A stretch of DNA of 28,860 nucleotides, from contig CALDLG010000206.1 in assembly GCA_937910785.1 (NCBI GenBank), positions 1-28,860 on the forward strand, given 5' to 3'. Below the pieces are notes generated by a model. The model did not search any database. It worked only from the letters and a program-made list of their open reading frames with translations, and was not told the origin of the DNA. Numbering within the stretch: position 1 is the stretch's first letter; each line of letters begins with the position of its first letter. Positions 7,023 to 15,103 of the stretch are shown here, piece by piece. The position numbers and the translations under genes are program-made. This DNA is from an uncultured Lachnospiraceae bacterium (GTDB taxonomy: Bacteria; Bacillota; Clostridia; Lachnospirales; Lachnospiraceae).

Positions 7023-8708
7023 CTATTCTTCATAAAACCGGTACACATCGCAATACTTCTCCTGATACAGCAGCTCGTAACCTGTCAGTTTCGGGCAGCT
7101 GTCCAGAATCCTCTGCAGCTGCCGGGGTATTTCGGCTGAATTACTAAGATAAACGATCAGCTCCTTACTCCCGGCAATCACCTCATCCGAAATCGGCTCC
7201 GTATCGCTCTGGCCCGCAAAATAGATCCGGTCATATTCGAAAAATTCATCCGCACAGGCCCATACGCACCAGCTCTGCCCGACATCATACAGACAGACAG
7301 CCGGTATATCCCGCGCTGCCGCTTCTTTCGCCAGGGCAATGCGGTCCGCCGCCTCCGGATAAAGAAATACGACATGCCCGGATAACAATCCCATTGTGTT
7401 GACTATTATAGTCAACGCAGCTGCCGCCAGTCCGACGACATTCTTTACATGCCGTCTATCCCATCGGCTTTCTCTGAAAAGCCCTGCCCCCGTTTCCCGG
7501 ATCGCCAGGAAAAGCAGAAGAACCACCATTCCGTAGACCGGCATCTGATAACGAACGGACGTATCTCCGAGCAGCAGCGCCGTTTTCGAAACCGCCAGAA
7601 AATATCCGGCTGCGGCGCCGGCCAATATCAGACCTGCGGTATTTCGGGAAGGTCCGTTTTCCCGCCATTTTGCCACGTTCCGCTTCTGCCACAGCCGAAA
7701 CGCCGTCAGCACAAGCAACAGGCCAAGCAGCGGTATCAGCATTTTTCCAAACACATACTGATCCATCAATTCCCAGAAAAAGGAAAGCCGCGCCCATGTA
7801 TTGGAAAGGTCCAGAAAATTATCCGTCGCCTGCGCCCCCCGCTGGCCGCGGAACATCTGTCCAAGGCAGGACGGATAGGTCAGATATGCCAGAACAAAGG
7901 CCGCCGCCTGACTGCATCCGTACCGGACGCAGTTCCACGGATTTCTGTCCCGCCACAGCAGATAAAGACAGAAAGACGCCGCCATAAAAAACAAAAAAAT
8001 AAAATAATAATACTGCGTCAGAAAACCAAAATAGGTTACGACCGCGAGCGGAAGCAGAAATTTCCCAAAAGAAAGTCTCTCCTGCCGCACTATTTCTTCT
8101 CCGCCAGTTCCCGCCGCGGCAAGATCGCATTCAATCACGCTCATATGCAGCACCGCGCAAAGAAAAACAAATACCGTCAGCAGCGCATACATACGAATGA
8201 AAACAACCCCGCTTACCGCAGCCGGTGTGAATCCATAGAACAGACAGACGAGGAGCGTCAGCTTCTGCCGGCTTCCCGAAACCTGCAGCGCGAGACGGCG
8301 CAGCAGAAACAGACTGAGGCCGAAGGCGGCAAGATTGACGGAAAGCCCGAACCATTTGGAAAACTGCCCCGGAAACAGGGAGCAGACCGTATGAAATACC
8401 CAATAATAAACGGGCGGATGCACATCCCACGACTGCACGAGCCGAACGAGCCCGTACTGAAATTCCTGCCCGTCCAATACGACGAACTCATTGAAATACG
8501 CGTCCCGCTCCATCCATGCGCCATCTTCGATGATCAGTCCGTTCGTCCGGGCGGTAGAGTAATAAGTATAGAACTCATCTTCATGAAAACCCTGTTTCTG
8601 ACAACAAAAAGAAACTGCCGTCAGCATCTGTATACACCAGACGAACAGAAAGAGAAAAAAATATATTCTGTTTTCTTTCTGTCTGCTCCCTTTCTCCATT
8701 CCCTTCAT
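7023..8708 (-). CDS. GT39/ArnT-like integral membrane glycosyltransferase (GT-C)
   Basis: A 561-residue polytopic protein. The first membrane helix is at about 14-33, followed by the acidic loop HEDEFYTYY at 42-50 and DVHPPVYYWVF at 95-105; both are hallmarks of the PMT/ArnT (GT39/GT83) fold. About ten further hydrophobic segments and a soluble C-terminal domain from about 460 follow. Such enzymes use polyprenyl-phosphate sugars and act on the outer face of the membrane. This fits the polyprenyl-phosphate glycosyltransferase at the head of the same operon. The start is uncertain: ATG at 8708 with a weak AAGAAAG, or ATG at 8699. It is the last gene of the long polysaccharide operon, 35 bases after the GT2 stop. 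The acceptor could be the repeat unit or a protein. Confidence 0.82.
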   Translation of the reverse strand: MKGMEKGSRQKENRIYFFLFLFVWCIQMLTAVSFCCQKQGFHEDEFYTYYSTARTNGLIIEDGAWMERDAYFNEFVVLDGQEFQYGLVRLVQSWDVHPPVYYWVFHTVCSLFPGQFSKWFGLSVNLAAFGLSLFLLRRLALQVSGSRQKLTLLVCLFYGFTPAAVSGVVFIRMYALLTVFVFLCAVLHMSVIECDLAAAGTGGEEIVRQERLSFGKFLLPLAVVTYFGFLTQYYYFIFLFFMAASFCLYLLWRDRNPWNCVRYGCSQAAAFVLAYLTYPSCLGQMFRGQRGAQATDNFLDLSNTWARLSFFWELMDQYVFGKMLIPLLGLLLVLTAFRLWQKRNVAKWRENGPSRNTAGLILAGAAAGYFLAVSKTALLLGDTSVRYQMPVYGMVVLLLFLAIRETGAGLFRESRWDRRHVKNVVGLAAAALTIIVNTMGLLSGHVVFLYPEAADRIALAKEAAARDIPAVCLYDVGQSWCVWACADEFFEYDRIYFAGQSDTEPISDEVIAGSKELIVYLSNSAEIPRQLQRILDSCPKLTGYELLYQEKYCDVYRFYEE

Positions 8709-8743
8709 GCCGCTTTCTTATTCATTCCGCATTTTCCGCGCTT

Positions 8744-9754
8744 TCAGCCTGTTCCTTTATCCACTTGCCTGCGTGCCGCAAACCGCATTTTCCACCCATG
8801 AACCCGGCGCACGCTCTTTGGCGCCGCCGTCAAAAGCAGAAGATAAATCTTATTCTTCTCCGTCAGATAGGGGTTTCGTACCGTATCCCCGATATGTTTC
8901 CTGAGATACCTCTTCACCCTCTTGTAAAAATCATTTTTTCCGCTCATCTGTGACAGCGGAATATGCAGCAGATAGTCCAGTCTCTGATACAGATTGAACC
9001 GCACCGCATGCTCATGCAGCGCAGGATAAGAACGATCCACGATTTCCTGCATCCGGTCCGCGTTCTCCACAATATCCAGAAACACCCTTGAAAAACTGTC
9101 CGCGGAACGCTTCCTCGTCGTGCTGTCACTCCGGCACACCACGTGATAGCCCTGCTCCGGCAGTATCGCGACTCCGTCAATCCCTGTCAGCAATTCGACC
9201 AACAGCTTAAAATCCTCGTTCAGTTCTCCTTCCGGAAAACGGCGCTTCTCAAACAGTTCCTTCCGAATCAGCTTCGTGCAGAAGGAACAGTCCGCCTGAT
9301 GCAGCAGCAATTCTTTCAGAAAGGTCTCGGAATCGCAGAAGCGCACTTTTTCCGGCGGCACGCAGACATCCGGCAGTCTGTTCCCCTCTTCGTCTCTTTC
9401 ATCTCTGGAAATCTGTACAACCGGATACTGCCCCTTTGTGGCAAGCTCCGCCATTTTCCGGTATACATCGGCATCGATATAATCGTCGCTGTCCACGAAC
9501 CCGATATAGCTGCCTGAGGCCTTCCCGATACCCAGATTCCGGGCAGAGGATGCTCCGCCGTTTTCTTTATGATATACCCGTATTCTCTCATCCTGCCCGG
9601 CCAGTTTGTCGCACAGCCGGCCTGTGCCGTCCGTAGAACCGTCATCCACCAGAATAATTTCCAGATCCTTAAAAGTCTGTCCGCAGATGGAATCCACACA
9701 TCTTTCCAGACAGTGCAGCGTATTATACACCGGCACAATGACGCTGATTTTCAT
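8744..9754 (-). CDS. GT2 family glycosyltransferase
   Basis: A 336-residue GT-A glycosyltransferase, starting MKISVIVPVYN and containing VDDGSTDGT at 37-45, ENGGASSARN at 64-73 and the catalytic DSDDYID at 88-94 (DxD-type metal site). The C-terminal half shows no membrane helix. It would add one sugar to the growing undecaprenyl-linked unit in the cytoplasm. The start is ambiguous. I chose the ATG at 9754, but a GTG at 9763 has a better-spaced GGAGG, and the frame is open to a TTG at 9787 that overlaps the upstream stop. The gene begins about 30 bases after the GT4 gene and is surely in the same operon. The donor sugar cannot be read from sequence. Confidence 0.9.
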   Translation of the reverse strand: MKISVIVPVYNTLHCLERCVDSICGQTFKDLEIILVDDGSTDGTGRLCDKLAGQDERIRVYHKENGGASSARNLGIGKASGSYIGFVDSDDYIDADVYRKMAELATKGQYPVVQISRDERDEEGNRLPDVCVPPEKVRFCDSETFLKELLLHQADCSFCTKLIRKELFEKRRFPEGELNEDFKLLVELLTGIDGVAILPEQGYHVVCRSDSTTRKRSADSFSRVFLDIVENADRMQEIVDRSYPALHEHAVRFNLYQRLDYLLHIPLSQMSGKNDFYKRVKRYLRKHIGDTVRNPYLTEKNKIYLLLLTAAPKSVRRVHGWKMRFAARRQVDKGTG

Positions 9755-9783
9755 TTCGTCCACACAAACCTCCATGATTCCGC

Positions 9784-10965
9784 TCAAATCTCTCCCCGCA
9801 TCATCGCTCCGTACATCTTTCCGGGCGAAATGACAGGCGCCGGACTGAGCGGACCTTCTGTCGCCGGAACGGCTCTTCCCTCTGTCAGTCCTTCTGCGAA
9901 CCGCAGCAGCTCTTCAGCCGCATGTTCCGCATTCCACTCCCGGATGATCGTCTGACAGGCAGCATACCCCATCTGCTTCCGCTCGTCCCAGTGTTCAAAC
10001 AGATCGAGCACCAACGCTTCCATCTCCGGATAGGAATCATCCGGATAGACCAGTCCGTTCCTGCCATGTCGAATCAGATACGGCGCCGCTCCGGTCTGCG
10101 CGTTCACCACCTCCACACAACCGCTGTTCATCCCCTCGTTTACGACCGCCCCCCAGCCTTCCAGATAATTGCTCGTAAAAAGATGAATATGGCACCGTTC
10201 CATCACTTCCCTGACTTTTCCCGGCTCCTGATACCCGTAAAATACAAAACGTTCTGACAGACTGGCATTCTTCACCCGCTGCCGGATCTCCTGCTCCATT
10301 TCCCCGCTTCCGAGCATATGTACCCGAAAATCATGCCCTTTCCCCTGCAGGCATTCCGCGAGCCTCACCACATATTCCGGATGCTTTAACGGAATAAACC
10401 TTCCTGCCCAGACGATCTGCAGCGGACGCGTTTTTTTCATGGAAACGAGTTCTTCCTCCGAATAAATCCTCGTCTCCGGAAAATATCCCCAGCGGAGCAT
10501 CTTTCCCGGATAGGCGCCGATCAGGTGAAAATCCGACGCAGTATAGGCCCCGGCGCACAGAAGATAAACGTTCTGCTTACGATATCTGATATGCTCCTTA
10601 TATTTGGCCAGAAGCCCTCTTGGAGAAACCGCCTTCCACTGGCCCTCCCGGTAAAGCCTTTCACTGACCCGGATCGTCGCTTTTCCGGACCGAAGCCTTT
10701 CCTCCGCGAGATCTTCCCTTTCGCTCCAGCCAAACATGACGACATCGCTTTCCGCAATCGTCCTGCGGCACACATATTCATCGTCATAGAGGCAGCGCAC
10801 ATAGGGAAGCTCTTTCATATCGACGCCCCATCCCATCGCCACCCGCTCATCCTCCATCGGCATTGTCTGCACGAAACAATAATCCTCCCCCAGCCGCTCA
10901 TAAAGCGCCCTGGAAAATGGAATCTGATGATGATTAATATAATTGGACACAAAAGTTATTTTCAC
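9784..10965 (-). CDS. GT4 family glycosyltransferase
   Basis: A 393-residue GT-B retaining glycosyltransferase. The N-terminus (MKITFVSNYINHHQIPF) has the expected first strand. The C-terminal donor domain has WAGRFIPLKHPEYVVRLA and the nucleotide-sugar-binding acidic motif EGWGAVVNEGMNSG. I chose the GTG at 10965 because GGGAG lies 5 bases upstream and the family usually begins at this Met-Lys-Ile. An ATG at 10977 is the alternative and would follow a small hairpin directly. The 60-base gap after the previous GT4 holds two back-to-back hairpins. Role: addition of one sugar to the repeat unit; substrate unknown. Confidence 0.88.
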   Translation of the reverse strand: MKITFVSNYINHHQIPFSRALYERLGEDYCFVQTMPMEDERVAMGWGVDMKELPYVRCLYDDEYVCRRTIAESDVVMFGWSEREDLAEERLRSGKATIRVSERLYREGQWKAVSPRGLLAKYKEHIRYRKQNVYLLCAGAYTASDFHLIGAYPGKMLRWGYFPETRIYSEEELVSMKKTRPLQIVWAGRFIPLKHPEYVVRLAECLQGKGHDFRVHMLGSGEMEQEIRQRVKNASLSERFVFYGYQEPGKVREVMERCHIHLFTSNYLEGWGAVVNEGMNSGCVEVVNAQTGAAPYLIRHGRNGLVYPDDSYPEMEALVLDLFEHWDERKQMGYAACQTIIREWNAEHAAEELLRFAEGLTEGRAVPATEGPLSPAPVISPGKMYGAMMRGEI

Positions 10966-10979
10966 ACGAACTCCCATTT

Positions 10980-10995
10980 GCCCGCTTTGGCGGGC
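10980..10995 (-). promoter_or_regulatory. Hairpin in the leader of the second GT4 gene
   Basis: GCCCGC with GCGGGC around a 4-base loop, a perfect 6-bp GC-only stem just upstream of the GTG/ATG start choices. There is no T tract, so it is not a classical terminator. It could slow translation initiation or protect the mRNA at a processing site. Confidence 0.4.
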
Positions 10996-11010
10996 ACTCA
11001 AATCAAGATG

Positions 11011-11029
11011 GTGAAATCTCTGATTTCAC
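11011..11029 (-). promoter_or_regulatory. Hairpin overlapping the stop of the first GT4 gene
   Basis: GTGAAATC with GATTTCAC around a 3-base loop, a perfect 8-bp stem that includes the TGA stop at 11026-11028. It has no T tract. With the hairpin at 10980-10995 it makes a tandem structure between the two GT4 genes; the function is unknown. Confidence 0.4.
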
Positions 11030-12309
11030 ACTATTTCCTCATAAATCCGTATCATTTTATAATAATTCTGATCCGCATCATGCGTTTCCCGCGCGTGCCT
11101 TCTGGCATTATCCGAATATTTTTCGGTAATCGCCTCTTTGGCAAAGATCTCGATGATCTTTTCCGCCAGCGCTTCCACATTTCCGGCCGGATACAAAACA
11201 CCGTCTCCGCCGCTCACAAGAAGATTACGGATACCGCCTACATCCGCCGCCACACAGGGCACGCCCAGAAGCATTGCTTCCCCCAGAGAGTTGGGCGAAT
11301 TCTCCATCGCGGAAGGACAGACGAAGACATGACTTTGCAGAAATCTCTCCTTCATGCCATCCTCGTCCAGCATGCCGAGCATCGTGACCTTCTCCTTCAG
11401 CTGATAATCCCTGATCAGCTTTCTCAAATATTTACCATAACCGGAAAGCTTCAGATTTTCCTTTCCGGTATTGCTTCTTAAAATATTATTTCCGGCCACA
11501 AAGATCTGCGCCTCCGGGTACTGCGCAAGCACCTCCGGCATCGCCTGCAGCAGATAGTGAAAGCCCTTGATCGGATAATCACCCTGGCTTAAAAAAATAC
11601 TGTAGGGAATGCAGGCGCTCCGTTTCCATCTGTCCCGATAGAAACAGCTCCGAAGCGTCTCATTCAGAAAATGATATGTCGCATCCGGATTGATTTTCGC
11701 CACGGTTTCTCTGTCAAAGTCCGTTCTCCCGGCCACATGCCCCGTCAGGCGCAGTGCCTCCTTTTCATATAATCCTCTCTTATAAAATTTCCGCTGCTGC
11801 TGTTTCAGGCTGTCTTTTCTGATCACATCCCGCAGCGTCGCCCTTCTCTGTATTTTCCCCGGCAGATCGGCCATATATGCCGCCGCGCAGGCAGAGACGA
11901 GTCCCTGCAGACTGATCAGCGTTCTCTCGGGATTCCGATAAGCCCGTACACAGGCCAGCGTATGCGGAAACTCCGTCCCGAAAATGTGTATCATATCAGG
12001 CTCATAATCATCGATAATTTCCTTCATTCTTTTTTCAATTCTGCCGTCGTACTGCTCCGGCGTATTCAGGTTCTCCGCGAAACCATAGCAGACACAGGTC
12101 TCATCTCCCGCAAGCACCAGTTCTCTGTTCATTTCGCCGATCTCTTCTGTCACCGGAAATGCAATCCCCAATGTAATCCGATGACGATGCTGTTCCTGTA
12201 AAACCCGGTCCAGCATTGCTGTCAGCCAGCCCTCCCGGCTGCTGAACGGAAGTCCTAATTGTTTCGCTATTGCCGGAAGCATAATATTGCATACCCAAAG
12301 CACCTTCAT
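11026..12309 (-). CDS. GT4 family glycosyltransferase
   Basis: A 427-residue GT-B glycosyltransferase. It starts MKVLWVCNIMLP, has DMIHIFGTEFPH in the acceptor domain, SQGDYPIKGFHYLLQAMPEV in the inter-domain region, and ENSPNSLGEAMLLGVPCVAADVGG as the donor-binding E-x7-E block. These place it in the GT4 family, which adds hexoses, deoxyhexoses or amino sugars to lipid-linked intermediates on the cytoplasmic side. The ATG at 12309 follows the GT2 stop by 11 bases, with a GAGGG-like site very close to the start; the tight spacing argues for translational coupling. The specific sugar cannot be assigned. Confidence 0.9.
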   Translation of the reverse strand: MKVLWVCNIMLPAIAKQLGLPFSSREGWLTAMLDRVLQEQHRHRITLGIAFPVTEEIGEMNRELVLAGDETCVCYGFAENLNTPEQYDGRIEKRMKEIIDDYEPDMIHIFGTEFPHTLACVRAYRNPERTLISLQGLVSACAAAYMADLPGKIQRRATLRDVIRKDSLKQQQRKFYKRGLYEKEALRLTGHVAGRTDFDRETVAKINPDATYHFLNETLRSCFYRDRWKRSACIPYSIFLSQGDYPIKGFHYLLQAMPEVLAQYPEAQIFVAGNNILRSNTGKENLKLSGYGKYLRKLIRDYQLKEKVTMLGMLDEDGMKERFLQSHVFVCPSAMENSPNSLGEAMLLGVPCVAADVGGIRNLLVSGGDGVLYPAGNVEALAEKIIEIFAKEAITEKYSDNARRHARETHDADQNYYKMIRIYEEIV

Positions 12310-12320
12310 CCCTCAACACC

Positions 12321-13145
12321 TTATCCCTTCCCGTAAATTTTTTTCTTTAGTCCGTTATATATCCCGGATGTCACCGGATTTCTGGCAATCCATGTCCGCA
12401 GAGGCGCCAGTGTAATCCACATGATGATCCGATACTTCCATACCGTTCCTGCCGGCATGTATTTCCCGACGATTTCTCTGTGTTCCGCGGCCGAAACTCT
12501 GCGGTTTTCACCCGTCTCGGAATATCCGCCGCCCTCATAATCCGCAATCAGTATCTCTCCGTATATGAAAGCTGTCCGAAGCTCCGGTGTCTTCGTAAAG
12601 AAGCACCAGAGAAACTGCTCATAGTCCGCCCTGACGCGGTACCGGATTTCAAAAGGATGCGCAAGCAGCAATTTCCGGTCATAAAAACAGGCCTGATGAC
12701 AGGGCACATTCCGATAGCATCCGAAAGCGTCCAGTCTGGGATTGGACGCCACTTCCCTCCCGGTCAGCCTCTCATATATATTCCCGTAATAGATTCCCGT
12801 TTCCGCCGGATGCGCCGCGATCAGCCCTGCCATTTCCTCCAAAACCCTCTCATGATAAAATCTGTCCCCGCAGTTCAGAAAATACAGGTATTTCCCCTCT
12901 GAAGCCTGTACGGCCTGATTCATGGCATCGTAAATGCCTCTGTCCTTCTTCTCAAAAACCCGCAGAGAAGGAAACGCTCCCGCAGCCTTTTTCGCATATG
13001 CGGCGGAACCGTCCGTTGACAGCCCGTCCTTCACCACCACTTCATAATTCCGATAAGTCTGCTTCCCGATGCTTTCCAGTGTTGTCTTCAATTTGTCACC
13101 GGGATTTAAGCAGACTACCAGTATGGAAAATTCCGGTTCCATCAT
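12321..13145 (-). CDS. GT2 family glycosyltransferase (WcaA-like)
   Basis: A 274-residue GT2 enzyme of the colanic-acid/exopolysaccharide type. It has FSILVVCLNPG near the start, VKDGLSTDGS, KKDRGIYDAMNQAV, FLNCGDRFY in place of the DxD block, and CHQACFYDR, a recurrent motif of this subgroup. Two adjacent ATGs (13145 and 13142) follow GGAAGGTGG. The upstream EpsG polymerase stop is 22 bases away and the downstream GT4 start 11 bases away, so it is mid-operon. A predicted amphipathic C-terminus (KYRIIMWITLAPLRTW) may associate with the membrane. Donor unknown. Confidence 0.9.
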   Translation of the reverse strand: MMEPEFSILVVCLNPGDKLKTTLESIGKQTYRNYEVVVKDGLSTDGSAAYAKKAAGAFPSLRVFEKKDRGIYDAMNQAVQASEGKYLYFLNCGDRFYHERVLEEMAGLIAAHPAETGIYYGNIYERLTGREVASNPRLDAFGCYRNVPCHQACFYDRKLLLAHPFEIRYRVRADYEQFLWCFFTKTPELRTAFIYGEILIADYEGGGYSETGENRRVSAAEHREIVGKYMPAGTVWKYRIIMWITLAPLRTWIARNPVTSGIYNGLKKKIYGKG

Positions 13146-13167
13146 CCAACCACCTTCCTTTAATATC

Positions 13168-14274
13168 CTAATTCATATCCGACAGAATATTCACCATATC
13201 ATGAAAGAAAAAACTTTTATAGGGCAGAATCAACAGCCCGTCATCATATGCCCTGCTCATAAAGACGGCAAAATAAAGAACCGCCGCCGTTATGATGCCT
13301 GCCCGCAGAAGTTTTTTCCATCCGGCCTTCTCCGTTTCCTTTAACAGGGCCGGCAGAAACAGTATATGGCTGATTGTCAGATAATAGCCGATGCGTGAAA
13401 TAATCGGCAGAAAAGAACAAAATACATACAGTGCAAGCGCACCCAGATTCAGATAAAAATAAAACTGCAGCCGCCTGCTGCCCCGAATGCTTTTTCGATA
13501 ATAGAACAATGAAAGAATAAGCACACCAAGACAGCGCAGGATATTAATATAACTCGTCCCACCCGTCAGATACTCGGTATCCTCATAGGTCGGATACAGA
13601 AACACGACTACCTTCAGATAAAAATCCTGTAAAAAAAGAAACGTCGTGCAAAAGAGGCCGATCAGGGCCAGCTGCCATTTTTTCCAGGTAATGGAAGCCA
13701 GAAAATAAAGCGGAAGAATCACGAGCAGCGACTTATGAAAAAAACTGCCGAGCGCTGCCAGCAGAATAAATCTGCCCCATTGTCTCCGTAATACAAATTT
13801 CATGGAATACAGCGCAATCGCCAGCGCCAGATAATAACGCACTGTGCTGAACGTCTGAAAATAATAGCCCAGCGTCATAAACAGAAAATAAGTCATCGGA
13901 AAATCATCGCTCTGTTCATAAATCGCAAGCAGAAAAAGAAAAATCGTTACAAACGCATAGATCGCGAAAACAAGCAAATGATTTTCAAAACCCGATAACC
14001 CATAGACGATCTTTACCAACAGGTTAAAACCCGGCTCTGTCGGCACATAGGCATCGGAATTGACAAGATGCATGAACTCAACATATTTGGCATAATCATT
14101 GCCCACATTCTGCCTGCACGCGGACAGGGCAAAAAGAATGAGAAAAATCGACAGAAGACAGACCCTGTTACACATCTGCTGTCTTGTCACCCCGTATGGC
14201 CCAGGGACCGGGTGATTCTCAACCATAACCGCAAGCAGCACCGTTCCCACCGCAACCGCAAGATATAATATCAT
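13168..14274 (-). CDS. EpsG-family polysaccharide polymerase (Wzy-like)
   Basis: A 368-residue protein with about ten membrane helices. EpsG-family signatures are SACRQNVGNDYAKY at 51-64, PTEPGFNLLVK at 78-88, RYYLALAIALYSM in the middle and FFHKSLLVILPLYF after it. EpsG/Wzy proteins polymerise lipid-linked repeat units on the outer face of the membrane. The start at 14274 has GAGGAAAG about 6 bases upstream. It lies between two GT2 genes in the same operon. It is the only polymerase candidate in the window and strongly supports a Wzy-dependent pathway rather than an ABC-transporter or synthase pathway. Confidence 0.9.
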   Translation of the reverse strand: MILYLAVAVGTVLLAVMVENHPVPGPYGVTRQQMCNRVCLLSIFLILFALSACRQNVGNDYAKYVEFMHLVNSDAYVPTEPGFNLLVKIVYGLSGFENHLLVFAIYAFVTIFLFLLAIYEQSDDFPMTYFLFMTLGYYFQTFSTVRYYLALAIALYSMKFVLRRQWGRFILLAALGSFFHKSLLVILPLYFLASITWKKWQLALIGLFCTTFLFLQDFYLKVVVFLYPTYEDTEYLTGGTSYINILRCLGVLILSLFYYRKSIRGSRRLQFYFYLNLGALALYVFCSFLPIISRIGYYLTISHILFLPALLKETEKAGWKKLLRAGIITAAVLYFAVFMSRAYDDGLLILPYKSFFFHDMVNILSDMN

Positions 14275-14284
14275 GGCGCTTTCC

Positions 14285-15103
14285 TCATCCCTTCCCGCCT
14301 TTTTTCTGTGACCGGATTCCCTTTTTCATAAGCCGATACGCCTTCCACAGCGGAATCTCCCTGCACATTTCTTTCCTTTTTTTCAACAGAAAACGCAGGG
14401 AAAAAATGCCGGCAAGCCTTCCGTAAAGATCATGGTAGAGGACGCCCCTGTCCGTAAAGAACTTCTCCGTAAACCCATGAAACCAGGTAGAACCGCCGGA
14501 TTCCCGCGGGATCTCCTCCCCGATGCAGTCGGGCACGGCATAAATTCGCAGCCCGGCGTCCAGACAGTCCTTCAAAAACAGACTGTCCTCCCCGTTACTG
14601 TACCTGGCCCCGCCTCCATACAGCAGGGAAAAATGGACATTCGCTCTTCGAAGGGCCTCCAGTCTTCCGGAGATACTGTATGCCGGATACCGTCCGTAAT
14701 TGTAAAAACGGACGCGCTTTACCCGGTCATTCCAGTATGTTCTCCGCTCCGGCGCCACCCGGACATTGAAAAGAATCATATCCGCATCGGGGCGCTGTTT
14801 ATAGGCCTCCCTTACAATATCCCGATAGCCCTTTTCCAGAACAATATCCTCATCCGAAAACAAACAGATATCCGCCGCCGCATGAAGCAGCGCCGTATTG
14901 CGGCTCAGCCCCACACCCCGCTCCATCATGTCAAAATTCCGTATCCGTCCGGATTCCGTACTCCATTCCCGATAACCGTACCGGTCACACTGATTGACGA
15001 TCACGGCATCCGTCTCGATCTTCATTTTCTTTGTCAGCGCCCTGACATCCTGATCTACGGAGGATATCAGAAGCTGAACCTTTACAGGTGATTGTAATAC
15101 CAT
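14285..15103 (-). CDS. GT2-like glycosyltransferase with atypical N-terminus
   Basis: A 272-residue protein of a GT2 subgroup lacking the usual SVIIPVYN opening; instead it starts MVLQSPVKVQLLISSVDQD. Typical GT-A features follow: GVGLSRNTALLHA, then FSDEDIV as the metal-binding acidic motif, and NGEDSLFLKDCL as the catalytic-base region. A conserved STWFHGFTEKFF segment lies near the C-terminus. The frame is open to an ATG at 15154, but I chose 15103. It has GAGG with proper spacing and gives a 22-base overlap with the Wzz-like gene, consistent with translational coupling. The donor is unknown. Confidence 0.83.
   Translation of the reverse strand: MVLQSPVKVQLLISSVDQDVRALTKKMKIETDAVIVNQCDRYGYREWSTESGRIRNFDMMERGVGLSRNTALLHAAADICLFSDEDIVLEKGYRDIVREAYKQRPDADMILFNVRVAPERRTYWNDRVKRVRFYNYGRYPAYSISGRLEALRRANVHFSLLYGGGARYSNGEDSLFLKDCLDAGLRIYAVPDCIGEEIPRESGGSTWFHGFTEKFFTDRGVLYHDLYGRLAGIFSLRFLLKKRKEMCREIPLWKAYRLMKKGIRSQKKGGKG

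Noticed and set aside
7449..8801. 450-residue open frame on the plus strand
   Set aside because: It is antisense to the GT39-like gene, rich in Arg, Gln, Pro and His with no family motif and no ribosome binding site; the minus-strand protein has clear helices and motifs.
10980..10995. Rho-independent terminator between the GT4 genes
   Set aside because: The stem is GC-rich, but there is no T run after it on the minus strand and the operon continues with close spacing.
10525..11481. 318-residue open frame on the plus strand
   Set aside because: Antisense to two GT4 genes; no motif or start signal.
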